Shown one piece after another: positions 1-9,514 of a DNA stretch of 64,000 nt (position 1 is its first letter; every line of letters starts with the position of its first letter). The translations under genes were made by a program, and so were the position numbers. Below the pieces are notes generated by a model that made no database searches, was not told the DNA's origin, and saw only the letters and a program-made list of their open reading frames with translations. Origin of the DNA: Apoda limacodes (taxonomy: Eukaryota > Arthropoda > Insecta > Lepidoptera > Limacodidae); assembly GCA_946406115.1 (NCBI GenBank), contig OX291542.1:36351321-36415320 (forward strand). Reading direction: 5' to 3'.

Positions 1-1100
1 GGTGGGACCTCCAAAAATGTGCGCGGATTCGGGCGTCAGTTCAATTCAAATGCGGAGAGAGAGGTGCAGCGGTTGCTGTAGCGGATGGCGGTTGGATGTG
101 TCGGTTCTGTTTCGGAGATAGGTCTTGATGATGGAGCTAACACACACAGATTCAATAAAAACAGCGGATTGCGGTATCGGTATTTAATCTTCTATAATTT
201 TATATGGTCTGTATTATAATAACACACGCGGTGTCGCGGTGCGTCTTCGGCAAGCGGGGCGGGGGGCGCTTCAGTGCGCGCGGTGCGTTCGTGACGGCTA
301 CACGGAAAAAAAAGAGTTTCCAAGTTCTATTCCACCAAAATAATTTGCATTCAGTCAAGAAATCCAACTATTTTGGACATATTTTGTGCACAGAAGGCAA
401 TATTATTTCCCAGAAAAAAAATCATTTTATCAATCGAAATTGATAAACTTCTTTTCGTATGAACAAATTTTTTTTTATACAAATAAATGCACGTTTTAGA
501 TCAACAAAACTTAAATTAATTACCCTTAGACAGTTAATGTTCTTGTATAAAATAAATACATTTTTATATGCAACATTTTATTTTTCTTCGTTTGAAACAA
601 AAAATAATTTTGCTTTGATATAATTTATTTTGCGCCAAAATCATGGTTTTCTTAAATCTGCGACGTCACTTATTAAAAACTATATCTTTCGATGAACATA
701 ATTGTATCTTAAATCAAAGCTAGTGAAATGTTCTGTTAAGATAATATTGTTTTGAATTAGAGAAAATAATAATTTTAACAGAATTTGTTAGATTCTTGAC
801 TCAAAATCTGATATTTCAAGCTGAAACTCTTGTTTTAGTCGAAACAAATAAAATACCTGCTTTAAAATATTAAACATTTTCGTTGAAATTAATCAGCCAG
901 TAGCGCTTTGAACGAATTTTCTTTCCGTTTAAGTAAATACCTGCATTTTTAAAATTGAATGAACCTCATCACTGTCCTTCATAGGATTTCGTGTTGGCTT
1001 TTAATTTTAAATAATTGTTTATTGTAGGGTTTTGTGCGTCAAATTAGTATCAGTTTATGCGAGAAACCTACAGTTAATTATTTTCTGAGAATTGAAAAGC
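1..1100. other. No recognised gene
   Basis: The first 300 bases are relatively GC-rich, with CpG-rich stretches around 225-300, and contain an AATAAA at about 153. The rest is AT-rich. The open frame at 204-443 is short, low in complexity and has no recognisable motif. The GC-rich start could be the edge of a gene or an LTR lying outside the window, but nothing here decides that. Confidence 0.5.
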
Positions 1101-1103
1101 ACG

Positions 1104-1186
1104 TGGCCCAGTCGCATTCGTCTATCTGAAACGATAAGCGAAGTTAAGCAACGTCGACCGTGGTCAGTACTTGGATGGGTGACCGC
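1104..1186 (+). repeat. 5S rRNA-derived sequence (5S-type SINE head or pseudogene)
   Basis: The segment holds the internal promoter region of 5S rRNA almost intact: gcgaagttaagcaacgtcg (box A and intermediate element) followed by ggtcagtacttggatgggtg and accgc (box C). The upstream part, with gcattcgtctatctgaaacg, is diverged from true 5S RNA. After the box C region the sequence departs into an unrelated T-rich stretch instead of completing the 5S 3' arm. It is therefore not a functional 5S gene. A 5S-derived SINE (SINE3 type) or a 5S retropseudogene both fit. Confidence 0.75.
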
Positions 1187-1282
1187 TTTTTCTTCCATGT
1201 TTAAGAAGGATCGTTAAATAGTCATAACAATTATAATTAAACATAACGCTGTATAATCAGCTAAAGGCGAGAATAGCTACTA

Positions 1283-1468
1283 AGCTCGACAAAGTCCAAA
1301 TAAAGGCAGTGCGGTAGACTGCTGACTATATGGCCAAAGCCTCCAGAAAAGAGGCCTGTGCCTCTGCAGTAGGGCACTAGCTCGACAAACGTCCGCTAAG
1401 ACACACACTAAGTCAGTGCGGTAAACTGACTCTATATGGCCCAAGCCTCCAGAAAAGAGGCGTAGGGC
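1283..1468. repeat. Two-copy direct repeat, about 95 bp per unit
   Basis: Unit 1 (1283-1378) and unit 2 (1379-1468) both start with agctcgacaaa, carry a cagtgcggta-a-actg core, and end with gcctccagaaaagaggc, which is itself a short inverted repeat (gcctc/gaggc). The middle of each unit has diverged. Function unknown. No other copy was noticed in the window. Confidence 0.7.
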
Positions 1469-1469
1469 T

Positions 1470-2060
1470 TTTTAAAAAACTTTATTTAATCTTGATGGAC
1501 AACTATGTCATTTTGGACCGAAACATTTTTTGTTTTAAACTAAAATATAATGTTATTAATTTAAGAGCTGATGTAGTCAAGTTAAGAGCACTATTCTCTT
1601 GTGTAAACTCGACATTTCTTCCGTGAAATAACGCACGAAGTTCTACGCCCAAGAAAACTAAGTGTTTCAAATAAAGAAGCAAATTTTTCTTCAATGAATT
1701 AAATATTGTATCAAACTGATAGAGTTTTATTTACTGGTTCAAAGAAATTTGATCTTGTGTTAACTTCATATTATTTTAAATATTTAAGAGAAATAATATC
1801 TTAGATGAAGTAAATATTCGTTGGTGCATATATGAAACAATGTTCTCTTGGCTCAACTAATTCTTTTTTGCCGTGTAGCTTGGTACAACTGTCTGTCGAT
1901 GCAGCGGGCGGCTTGCAAGGCGCTGGCGGCCTTGGGTACCTTTCCATCGTAGGTGTCGGTGTCGGTATGGTCACGTAGTCCTGTACATTGGGTCCCGTAG
2001 AATTATGTCAGTTATATATAACGTACGGTCGGTAGTCGGGTGTAGGGAATTTATTTATTT
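1470..2060. other. No recognised gene
   Basis: AT-rich except for a GC-richer patch at 1890-2000 that includes a repeated gtcggt motif. The open frame at 1503-1694 on the minus strand shows no motif. Nothing supportable as a gene. Confidence 0.4.
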
Positions 2061-2063
2061 ATA

Positions 2064-2497
2064 ATATAGGTATAAAGTAAAATAAGAAAATATATGCGAG
2101 CAAATTCGAGGGGCGAATTTTAGCGAACAACTTTCTTAAGGCAGAGAGGTATGTTTCTTGTGATTTCTCGTCGGATAGAGTGACTGTTGGAGTTGAGTCG
2201 AAAGTAGATCAACATTTCTATCGGTTGTCTAAAGTTATTGTTCCTCTCAAGAGTCTATGCTCGAGTCGCTTGGAAACGAGAGTTTGTTGAGGATTTCTAT
2301 TTTGGTAAAGAGTTGTAGGTACTTACTTAAAATATATTCTATTTGGTTTCTTGCTTGTTTATCTGGTGTAATCCATGTCCATAGGTTTTTTATATTTTTC
2401 TTGAATATTGTGTTAATTATTGTGAATTTTTTTTTTAGAGCGTTTTGGACAAGTTTTTCGCCTCTGGAATTTCTTTTACCGTAGCAGTATGAGCCTA
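2064..2497 (-). mobile_element. RTE-type LINE fragment, endonuclease C-terminal part
   Basis: Read on the minus strand from 2497, the frame gives LGSYCYGKRNSRGEK, then LWTWITPDKQARNQIEYIL, then IEILNKLSFPSDSS. These match the end of the apurinic endonuclease domain of RTE/BovB-like LINEs, in which a GxYGxGxRNxRGE motif is followed by W-T-W-I-S-P-D and N-x-I-D-Y-I. The His of the expected S-D-H motif is missing (SDSS), and a stop follows within a few codons. The piece is a dead fragment. It continues weakly toward 2064 in another frame. Confidence 0.75.
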
Positions 2498-2499
2498 GT

Positions 2500-2636
2500 A
2501 TTGTACTTTCCGTGCGAACAACATTATCTCGTAAAGGTTTTTAACGACCTCCGGCAGATCATTAATGTATATAAGAAATAGGAATGTTCCCAGGATAGAG
2601 CCCTGTAGAACGCCCATTTTAATTTTAGATCCAGGG
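2500..2636 (-). mobile_element. Jockey-type reverse transcriptase fragment
   Basis: The minus-strand frame contains MGVLQGSILGTFLFLIYI followed by NDLPE. This is RT motif 4 of Jockey-superfamily LINEs ([13 protein letters not shown]). It breaks off just before the catalytic F/YADD region, where it abuts the RTE endonuclease piece at 2497. The first Pro of GVPQG is replaced by Leu. About 45 codons remain. Confidence 0.75.
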
Positions 2637-2926
2637 AAATAATAATATAAAAATATTACTTAAAAAAATAATAATATTACTTAGTTTTTTTTATTTCAAT
2701 TAAAATTATATACCTATCATAATATGAGAAATAGTACGACTGCACCGCGATATGAGTTTAGCAATTGGGCTCTGCTAAAAATCAGCGCTGAAGCTAGTAA
2801 GCTACAGCACAATACGCTGAGCGGCGTCCATTTTTCACATTGCACTACGACACCCATTATACAAAAACTCAAAATTAACTGTGATTTGTATATGTGTTCT
2901 TTTTTTTATGTGCTTACTTTTGTTAT

Positions 2927-3346
2927 TTATTTGTGTAATGTGAAATAAATAACTGTATGTTGTCTATAACCCGACGCAAGTGTGTTTTTGCCGCTTTTAC
3001 TTCTGCCTCTAAGATACCACATCAACACACAAGTCATATCAAATTTGGATATCATTTGTCTTGAAGAACTCACAAATTTCCGTAATTTGACGACTAGCTT
3101 CCGTTCGAAATGCTTCCGTTGAGAAGAACGATCTCCAAAAAGACAGACTTGGTTGATAAACAAATGAAAACACAGAGGCAGGTCTTCACGGAGCGTAGAC
3201 GTTTTTACTAAGAAGGGTCTCGCGAAATCTGTATCGACTGCCGAGAAGGGTCTAAGGGCCTGAACAGGATCAGCGGGCAGATCTCCCATTTGAGACTGAA
3301 CCAGAATAGCCTTCAGTCGATAACAAGGAATACACTTAAATATCAC
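2927..3346 (-). pseudogene. BEL/Pao integrase core fragment
   Basis: A 139-codon frame includes CIPCYRLKA (end of the zinc-binding region), then MGDLPADPVQALRPFS and VDTDFARPFLVKTSTLRE. In intact BEL/Pao integrases this last stretch reads V-G-V-D-F-A-G-P-F, holding the first catalytic Asp of the DDE triad. That Asp is present here. The frame then drifts out of the family: the LPLCFHL stretch stands where the conserved LCLFVCFATKAVHLE-like segment would be. Decayed retrotransposon coding sequence with no host function inferred. Confidence 0.8.
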
Positions 3347-3593
3347 CCCACGAACGACCGGTCCGGGCTGATAAAATCCAATTTTCTTTTTGCAGTAAAG
3401 CCATCATATCACCTAAGCCAGCATGTGAGTTTTTCAGGTGCCTATCCTGAATGATAAGCTCTATTAACGGACTATGAATTGGAAGTAATAATGGGTGATG
3501 AGCTCCATAAGGAAGTTGTGCATTACGAAGTCGGCCATCCACACGCATCAAGACTTTTAAGTTGCACCTACCGTTGCGTACGGTGGAGAGCAC
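3336..3593 (-). pseudogene. BEL/Pao integrase zinc-binding (H2C2) fragment
   Basis: The frame contains VDGRLRNAQLPYGAHHPLLL, then ELIIQDRHLKNSHAGLGDMMALLQ and WILSARTGRS. This is the segment ahead of the integrase in BEL/Pao elements: v-G-G-R-L, P-x-x-x-x-H-P-x-L-L-P, then H-x3-4-H-x-G. The zinc-ligand histidines (HLKNSH) are visible. The two cysteines of the module lie across the frame change in the neighbouring frame, at CIPC. The equivalent region of BEL-3 at 34470-34600 is nearly the same. Confidence 0.8.
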
Positions 3594-3774
3594 AGACTCA
3601 AAATGCTCAAACTGAACAGAACGAAATCAAAATATTAATGTCTTGTAACGCTATTCAGTAGACAGAATTGGATTATACAATTTCGCTGATTTGTTTTGAC
3701 AATTGTTGAAAAAACGGTAGATCCAACCTGTTAAACCAAGAAGCTTGTCAATGGGGCTGAATTAAAGCAGCAAG

Positions 3775-4365
3775 GATTCTACATCACGCAGAAGCCTTAC
3801 CTCACTCGGGTTGCGTAAACCAGGCAGGGGATCCACAACGTCCAATGTCTTTTGTGGCCAATTTTCTGGCTCAAATAGCCAGCCGGGACCCCACCAGAGC
3901 GGATGATCCAACAAAATAAAGGCCAAGCATCTGCGTGAAGCACAATATGAAGAATTAACAAGGGCCAGGCATGTGCCTCCAGGTAATAGGCACGAGACAC
4001 ACATGGATCTGGGAGACCCCGTTAGACGCAAAGACCTCCAAGTCACGGACTAAAGCTTGTAACCAGGCCTAGACAATTTGACACCACCCGTTTAATAGCC
4101 ACGATTTGGCCCAACGTCGCAACTACATGCAAAAGCAGACGAGCTAACAGGGCAGGCCCGAAAGTTCCAATTTTGGGATGGTCAGTCGTAGGAGGATGGG
4201 AGCAACTTTGCTTTTAGTCATTACTAAATTCATCGTCACAATTTCCATCCAATCAAAAGCACGAAGGTATACTGCGGCGGCATATCCGGCCTCTGAGGCG
4301 TCGCAGAAACCATGCATGGTGAGCTGGCATTTTCCAGGCGATAGAATACGCCTACTTAATTGCAC
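3775..4365 (-). pseudogene. BEL/Pao RNase H fragment
   Basis: From 4365 down, the frame reads MHGFCDASEAGYAAAVYLR, then MTKSKVAPILLRLTIPKLEL. These are the BEL/Pao RNase H signatures (H-G-F-x-D-A-S and S-K-x-R-V-A-P..IPRLEL). Further down, in shifted frames, come an RVSQIH-like segment, a GP(S)N.ADCASR-like segment and HPLWWGPGWL. At least three frame changes occur. The domain would have degraded RNA in the RNA/DNA hybrid during reverse transcription. Confidence 0.8.
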
Positions 4366-4379
4366 CTGTTCTATGCCTG

Positions 4380-4805
4380 GAAGTGAGGAGACATAATGTT
4401 ACCAACTGGACAATAAGTTACCGATCAGTGGCGTGTCCCACGTGACTTTGTCCAACCATTAGGATCAAAAATTCTAGCGACTGTGGACAAGACCGAACGT
4501 TTTGTCACGGTAGTAGTGTTCAATAGGTTCTCCACGTGAAACTTAAATACGTCTACAACCAGTAAATATTGAACGCCTAAAACCGCCTAAGTATCCGGAT
4601 TATCCGCGTTTGTAAATTTATGTGGATTTTGGCGATGCTCTTTCGGAGAGTCTATCAGAACAGCTATGAGTTAGACACCCACTTTCTGAATTCATAACCA
4701 CCAGCTTTCATGAGCTCCAAAAATTCGTCGCGAAACACTAAAGCCTCGTTCTCACTGGCGAATCCCGTTCACATGTCATCGACGTAGACATCTGTCGACA
4801 AAGTA
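4380..4805 (-). pseudogene. BEL/Pao reverse transcriptase fragment with YVDD
   Basis: Reading from 4805 down: TLSTDVYVDDM, a stop, then TGFASENEALVFRDEF, LELMKAGGYEFRKWVSN. The YVDD box is the RT catalytic motif, and the following helix with L-x-x-L-M-x-x-G-x-x-L/F-R-K-W is typical of BEL/Pao. After this the frame decays, with a readable stretch near 4500-4480 resembling TVTKR(K)VLST(I)ARIFDP. The same TKRKVLS-IARIFE stretch is seen in BEL-3 at about 33775. Confidence 0.75.
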
Positions 4806-4974
4806 GTCGAAGGTTTTTTTTTTTTTATACCGCTACGGTGGCAAACAAGCTTACGGTCCGCCTGATGGTAAGCGGTCACCGTAGCCTATGGACGCTTGCA
4901 ACACCAGGGGTATCACTTGCGCGTTGGCAACCCTTCAGAAATCTAATAACTTCTTTCTTGAAGAACTCCATTCT

Positions 4975-5926
4975 TTAGTCCTTGCAGAAAACCTTGGCAG
5001 GGAGCCCATTCCACAACTTAAGCGTTCGCGGGAGGAAGTTTCTCTGAAACCGCACTGTACGCGACCATTTAGGTTCTAAAGTTTGAGAATGAATTCCCTG
5101 CCGATGGCGAGCGGTGCGATGGTAGAAAGTAGCCGTGGGCATCATTTCGATCAATTCCTCAGAACACAACCCATTGTACAAGCGGTAGAACACACACAGT
5201 GAGGCAAAGTCTCTCCTCAGACTTAAGAGCTCGATACCACAAGTGAGTTTGGAATCGTCGACAATTCTCACAGCCTCACAGAACCGAGTCAAAAGGGCCA
5301 AGCTGGTATCCGGGTGCACCTGCCCAGAGATGGCAGCAGTACTCCATATCGGGCCGAACTTGCGACTTGTAAAGTAACAACCTTTGCCCCGATGTGAAGT
5401 ACTGCTTCGCTCTGTTGAGTACACCAAGTTTTTTGGAGGCAAGCTTCACCTTATCTTGTAAATGATCTCGGAACTGAACATCGCTGGAGATGTCGACACC
5501 GAGGATTCCAATGCTCTTGGAGATGGAGATGGGAGTGTTCTGGAATTGTGGGACTACAGTGAATGGAGTTTTCTTAGCGGTGAACGCGCACACTTGTGTC
5601 TTTGTAGGGTTGAATCGGACCAAGTTTACCCGTCCCCAGTCAGAGACCTGGCACAGTGTGGTCTCGATTTGAGACATAAGTTCTCCGCGGTTTTCCTGCA
5701 CTACGGAACGAGGGATGTTTGCACGACCCGTGTAAAAAGCGTCTCCAGTACTGTCATCTGCATAGCAATGTATTTTGTTGATGTCCAACATGTCATTGAT
5801 ATGCAGTAGAAACCGCGTAGGAGACAGCACAGAACCTTGCTGGACACCAGCATTAATGTCCATGCTATCAGAGCAACTGCCGTCAACTACGGTTCGTATG
5901 CGTCTGCCGGACAAAATGCTAGCCAC
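4975..5926 (-). pseudogene. Family-A LINE reverse transcriptase, palm to C-terminal domain
   Basis: Two overlapping frames (5926-5276 and 5442-4975) cover the second half of ORF2. The first contains VQQGSVLSPTRFLLHINDML (RT motif 4; consensus VPQGSVLSP) and HCYADDSTGDAF (catalytic YADD), followed by VRFNPTKTQVCAFTAKKTP and ILGVDISSDVQF. The frame shifts at about 5280, and the second frame carries FCEAVRIVDDSKLTCG, FYRLYNGLCSEEL and FYHRTARHRQG. This long conserved C-terminal tail ends in the other copies as VASVHRLR. The catalytic box is intact, but the frame is broken. Confidence 0.85.
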
Positions 5927-6131
5927 TCATTTGCACAAACCCTCAGGCACTCCGTAAGATGGCAACTTCGATAGAGGACCCCGGTGCCAGACCCGATCGA
6001 ACGCCTTCGCTATGTCCAAGCTACATGCCAATGCCTCCCCCTGACTCACAATGGCAAGTGCCCATCGGTTTGTGAGATACAATAGAAGCTCACCAGTCGA
6101 GCGACCGTAGCGAAAGCCATATTGACGGTCA

Positions 6132-6430
6132 CTATACCAGATCGTGTACTTCTAGGTATCTTAGAAGCTGTGTGCTAATCGAACGCTCCATTACCTTAGA
6201 GAGGAGAGAGGTAATAGCGATAGGCCTGTAATTCGATGGATCTGATCTATCGCCCTTTTTGGGCACCGGGTGCACATTCCCAGTCTTCCATGAAGACGGA
6301 AATTGCCTAGTGTGGTAGGAAAGCGCGAAGAGGTGCGTGAGTACAGGACATAACTGAGGAGCACACTGCTTAAGCACCACTGCCTGATACCGTATGGCCC
6401 ACTCGACTTATGCACGTCTAGAGAAAGCAA
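6132..6430 (-). pseudogene. Family-A LINE reverse transcriptase, N-terminal part
   Basis: The frame at 6380-6132 holds VLKQCAPQLCPVLTHLFALS, SSWKTGNVHPVPKKGDRSD, PSNYRPIAITSLLSKVMER, the RT fingers motifs 1-2 of the Jockey/CR1 type. The overlapping frame (6430-6191) has LSLDVHKSSGPYGI, where intact relatives have D-V-x-K-S-S-G-P-D-G-I, so the conserved Asp is lost and a one-base shift separates the two frames. RT sequence of the next part (GFRYGRSTGEL-like) continues across 6130-5980 with a frame change. Confidence 0.8.
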
Positions 6431-6658
6431 CGCCCGCCGGCCCTCCCGCTGCGTTATGGAGATTCATCGTTAATGTTCGAGTTCGAGGCAAAAAAAACTG
6501 CCCAGTAGATCGGCTTTCTCTTTAGCACTATGGGCCAAGTCACCATCGGTCTTTCGCAGTGGTGGTAACGATGACTGGCAAAAGTTCCCTTCGGCAACTT
6601 TGGCAAGCGACCAGAAAGCACGATTCCCAGAAGGATAGCTCACAAGTCGCCCACCTAT

Positions 6659-7054
6659 TCAGCCGATGAATTGGAATTTTGCTCTAGCAGTTGCTTTCTT
6701 ACTGAACATCGAGGTAGCATTTAATTTGCGTTTTAACTCAGAAATATTTGGATCCATATTATAACGAGCCGTGATCCAAGCCTCATATGCATTTTGCTTA
6801 AGAATTTTAGCTTTTCTGCAAGACCTATTAAACCACGGTCGTTTTTTGACGCCGGCAGCTACTCGCGGGTTAGGAATATAGCATTCCATACTAGCAAGGA
6901 TTGTCTCAGTGACTGCGGCTGCGCAGACGTTCTCGCAATCAATCCCAGTCTGCCGACTTATAGTGCCACACACGACGCCAAATAGTTGGCCCAGCAGGAT
7001 CGGGTTGTGTGCATGACACTTGAGTCCGAACGAGACAGTGGTCCGAGGAGCCAA
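6659..7054 (-). pseudogene. Family-A LINE endonuclease-RT linker
   Basis: The frame reads TVSFGLKCHAHNPILLGQL in one phase, then VCAAAVTETILASMECYIP, NPRVAAGVKKRPWFNRSCRK and AKILKQNAYEAWITARYN, ending with FSKKATARAKFQFIG. The KKRPWF and basic R/K-rich stretch is the typical connector between endonuclease and RT in CR1/Jockey elements. The first 20 residues are out of phase with the endonuclease, which places a frameshift near 7000. Confidence 0.75.
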
Positions 7055-7238
7055 GAGGCGTATCCACTGAGACGGAGTATCCGTCCGGACGAGTAGTCAG
7101 CAGAAGGTCCAGTAAGGAGCTCGTATGTTCCTCTATATCTGGTATTCTCGTTGGAGAAAGTACGAGCTGAGAGAAACCATAGGTCAGAGCAAATTCATGA
7201 GCAGATATCCCAGCATGGTTATTGGTTCGAGAACTGAG

Positions 7239-7679
7239 CTACTCGCGATGGTGGGCGTTAAAGTCTCCCAAAATAACTAGTTCTGCTGTGGGATATTGCT
7301 CTAGAACTTTGTCAGTCGTCAAACTCAGGTGCGTGAAGAGTCGAGTTACGTCCGTGTCACCGCTATGAGACCTATATAGGCACGCATAGATACGAATGTG
7401 GCCGCCGTAATCTATGCGCACCCACAATATCGACAGGTCCCTGTCTTCAAGGCTATAAAGGTGGCTACAGCAGATATCCTCCCGGACGAACATACATACA
7501 CCGGCACGACTCATAAAATTGTGTTCGAGTTTGTAGCCGGGATAGTAAAGGAATGATGTGTCGGCCGGGCAGGATATCTGCGTCTCCGTTAGAAAAAGAA
7601 TGGTCGGCTGCGCAGTTTCGAGATGGTGGTGGACTGCGTTAAGATTTGCGTGAATACCCCTGATGTTGCAAAAATCCAC
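7239..7679 (-). pseudogene. Family-A LINE apurinic endonuclease domain
   Basis: The 146-codon frame begins MDFCNIRGIHANLNAVHHHL, then LFLTETQ (metal-binding Glu), RAGVCMFVRED, SILWVRIDYGGHIRIYACLY and LVILGDFNAHH. The GDFN box is a core motif of the APE-type endonuclease that nicks target DNA. The frame stops at 7239-7241, where a TGG codon has become TAG. The following frame continues with SSRT, GISAHEFALTYGFSQLVLSP and then the S-D-H-C motif. The stop therefore cuts a domain that is otherwise well kept. Confidence 0.85.
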
Positions 7680-7689
7680 ATTATATGTG

Positions 7690-8247
7690 GATGGATTAGC
7701 CGCTGTACAATCTCTTTTCTTTTCGTTCTCATGGCCATAATATATAAAAAAAGTTACTAAGACTAAGGATGAGGATTCACTGCACAGACAGCTTAGAGGA
7801 CAAAAGGTGCGGTTCTAAGACTGCTAAACCACAGATGATACGGTTGCTGGCACGGCGGGCGGAAGGGCCCCTGAGCCCTCTGTTGTAGTAGCCGGGTCCA
7901 CTCCGGTCTCCTTCTCCGGCACGACTACCACTTCAGATACTTTACACAGGCTGGCGGATCAGCCTCCCAGGGCGGAGATTAAGTGATCCCTGGGTTCGTG
8001 ATCCCGTTCAACCTATGGGCGGCCAGCGGTCAGCCGTTTCATCAGGTTTCCCTGACCGCCGAACCAGCACGCCGTGTCTACGCCGAGCAATGACAGCAAC
8101 ATGCACAGCCGGTCCTCCGCTGTCCGCGCAGCGAATCCTCAAAGAGCTCTGGCAACGTTACTCACCGCCAGGAACACAACACTACTCAATGTTAGTGTTA
8201 TTATGGCCGCGGTTTTCTGTAAGGAGGTACTTCCCCAGTTCGGGCCG
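7690..8247 (-). mobile_element. 5' region of family-A LINE A1
   Basis: This GC-richer stretch lies upstream of the endonuclease frame. On the minus strand it contains no long open frame with known motifs. The plus-strand frames at 8015-8298 are antisense shadows. Because it is continuous with the LINE and ends abruptly at the poly-purine (cttTGACttt)-type tail of the next LINE at 8262, it is taken as 5' UTR or ORF1 remnant. Confidence 0.5.
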
Positions 8248-8563
8248 CTCATTCGAACAAGTACTCAAAGTCAAAGTCAAAATGGTTTATTGAAATAAGG
8301 ATTTTACAATCACTTTTGAATCGTCAAAGTTATAAAATATTATTTTTTGAGCCCTCCCACCTTCCCGCCGGTTCACAATGTTGTTGATTTCTACCGAGCA
8401 AAATCCGGCAAGAAACTCGATAGTTACTCTTTTAAAAACACTATCAATAATACAAATAAACTAAAATACAATTAATGTTTTAAATAAAAAAATTTTAGTC
8501 GTACAATTTTATGTTATTTCCATTTTAATTTGGTTTACCTATGCATCCTGTAATTGAGCATCA

Positions 8564-9094
8564 TCAGTCCCAAGGATTTTTATCATTTACATAGTCTGAA
8601 ATATTGTAGTATGCCTTTTTACAAAGTACCTGCTTGATAAAAGATTTAAATTTACTTATTGATAGATTTTGAATTTTATTGGGAACTTTGTTGTAAAAGT
8701 GTATACTTTGCCCCATAAAAGAGTTACTTATTTTGTGTAGACGTGTATCATGCACCAACAGCTTATTTTTACTTCTAGTATTTACTTTGTGAACGTCACT
8801 TTTCTTGCTGAAACTATTGATATTTCTATGTACATATAAAAGATTTTCATATATGTACTGCGACACTAAAGTTAAAATTTTTACTTCCCTAAACCTATCC
8901 CTCAGAGATATCCTAGATACTAATTTATAAATAGCACGAATTGCCCTTTTTTGTAACAAAAATATTGTATTTACATCAGCAGCGCTACCCCACAATAGGA
9001 TACCATATGTCATTAAACTATGGAAATAGCTAAAATATACTATTTTTGCAGTGTCGACATCGGTCAATTGTCTTATTTTCTTGATCGCATACAC
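8564..9094 (-). pseudogene. LINE-G reverse transcriptase thumb and C-terminal domain
   Basis: The 176-codon frame (9094-8564) follows from VFLGITLDSKLQWGPHIHNL at 9190-9110 and reads YAIKKIRQLTDVDTAKIVYF, SLMTYGILLWGSAADVNTIF, LLQKRAIRAIYKLVSRISLR and so on to its natural stop after DKNPWD. This is the usual Jockey-superfamily C-terminal region, with the Y-G-I-x-x-W-G motif and the R-A-I-R-x-I helix. The stop is followed by the 3' UTR. This part is undamaged. Confidence 0.85.
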
Positions 9095-9192
9095 AGCAGA
9101 GCTAAGTTTTTTGGCTAGGTTATGAATATGAGGACCCCATTGAAGTTTGGAGTCCAGCGTTATGCCAAGAAAGACTGTTGAATTAACAAGTT

Positions 9193-9504
9193 CTAATTGC
9201 TCGCCATTAATATTAATGAGGTGTCATCAGCAAATAAGACAATGTCATGGTTTTTTACATTATATGGGAGATCATTAATGTAAATAAGAAATAGAAAAGG
9301 ACCTAAAATTGAGCCCTGAGGGACTCCCATAGTGACTGCTGATCCCGGAGATCTTTCACCGTTGACATCTATTTTCTGTACTCTCCTACTCATATAGGAT
9401 GTCAAAAGATCGAGAGCTTTGCCTCTAATACCATAGTGATGTAGCTTCCTGATGAGATTTTCATGTTGATCACAGTCAAATGCCTTAGATAAATCACAAA
9501 ACAC
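9193..9504 (-). pseudogene. LINE-G reverse transcriptase palm
   Basis: The frame opens [17 protein letters not shown] (RT motif with catalytic Asp; consensus V/D-H), then [18 protein letters not shown] and LFADDTSLI, the catalytic FADD box at 9221-9240. Directly after FADDTSLI the frame runs out (LMASN, stop), because the segment that should follow is gone: the next frame continues at once with [20 protein letters not shown]. About 60-70 codons between the FADD box and this thumb-proximal motif are missing. Confidence 0.85.
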
Positions 9505-9514
9505 TCCAAGGGTG

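Larger units (their letters stand above)
2945..4805 (-). mobile_element. Degenerate BEL/Pao LTR retrotransposon (BEL-1), pol region
   Basis: On the minus strand the order is RT (around 4800, with YVDD), RNase H (4365-3775), integrase zinc-binding region (3593-3336) and integrase core (3346-2945), which is the BEL/Pao pol order. Every domain is broken by stops and frameshifts. No gag, protease, DUF5641 tail or LTR was found, so both ends are lost. The 5' side abuts the poly-A end of the family-A LINE at 4814. The peptides are close to those of BEL-3 at 32785-36048, so the two are the same family or sister families. Confidence 0.85.
4814..8247 (-). mobile_element. Family-A LINE, nearly full length (copy A1)
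   Basis: This non-LTR retrotransposon reads on the minus strand. It has a GC-richer 5' part (8247-7690), an apurinic endonuclease (7679-7239), a linker (7054-6659), a reverse transcriptase (6430-5276) and a C-terminal domain (5442-4880), then a 3' tail ending in a poly-A (T-run at 4816-4826). The last 60 bases before the poly-A (gaccgcttaccatcaggcgg and following) mark every 3' end of this family in the window. By its APE endonuclease and RT it belongs to the CR1/Jockey group, clade not fixed. Stops and frameshifts throughout make it dead. It lies flush between BEL-1 and the next LINE. Confidence 0.85.

Noticed and set aside
204..443. 79-codon open frame near the window start
   Set aside because: Low complexity, rich in Arg/Gly then Lys/Asn, no motif, no gene context; most likely chance.
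1104..1186. Functional 5S rRNA gene
   Set aside because: Only the promoter-bearing core is conserved; the 5' arm is diverged and the 3' arm missing.
5462..5809. Plus-strand frames of 60-115 codons
   Set aside because: Exact antisense of the family-A reverse transcriptase; the minus strand has the motifs.
8015..8298. Two overlapping plus-strand frames of 74-92 codons
   Set aside because: They lie antisense to the 5' region of a family-A LINE and run into the tail of LINE-G; shadow frames.
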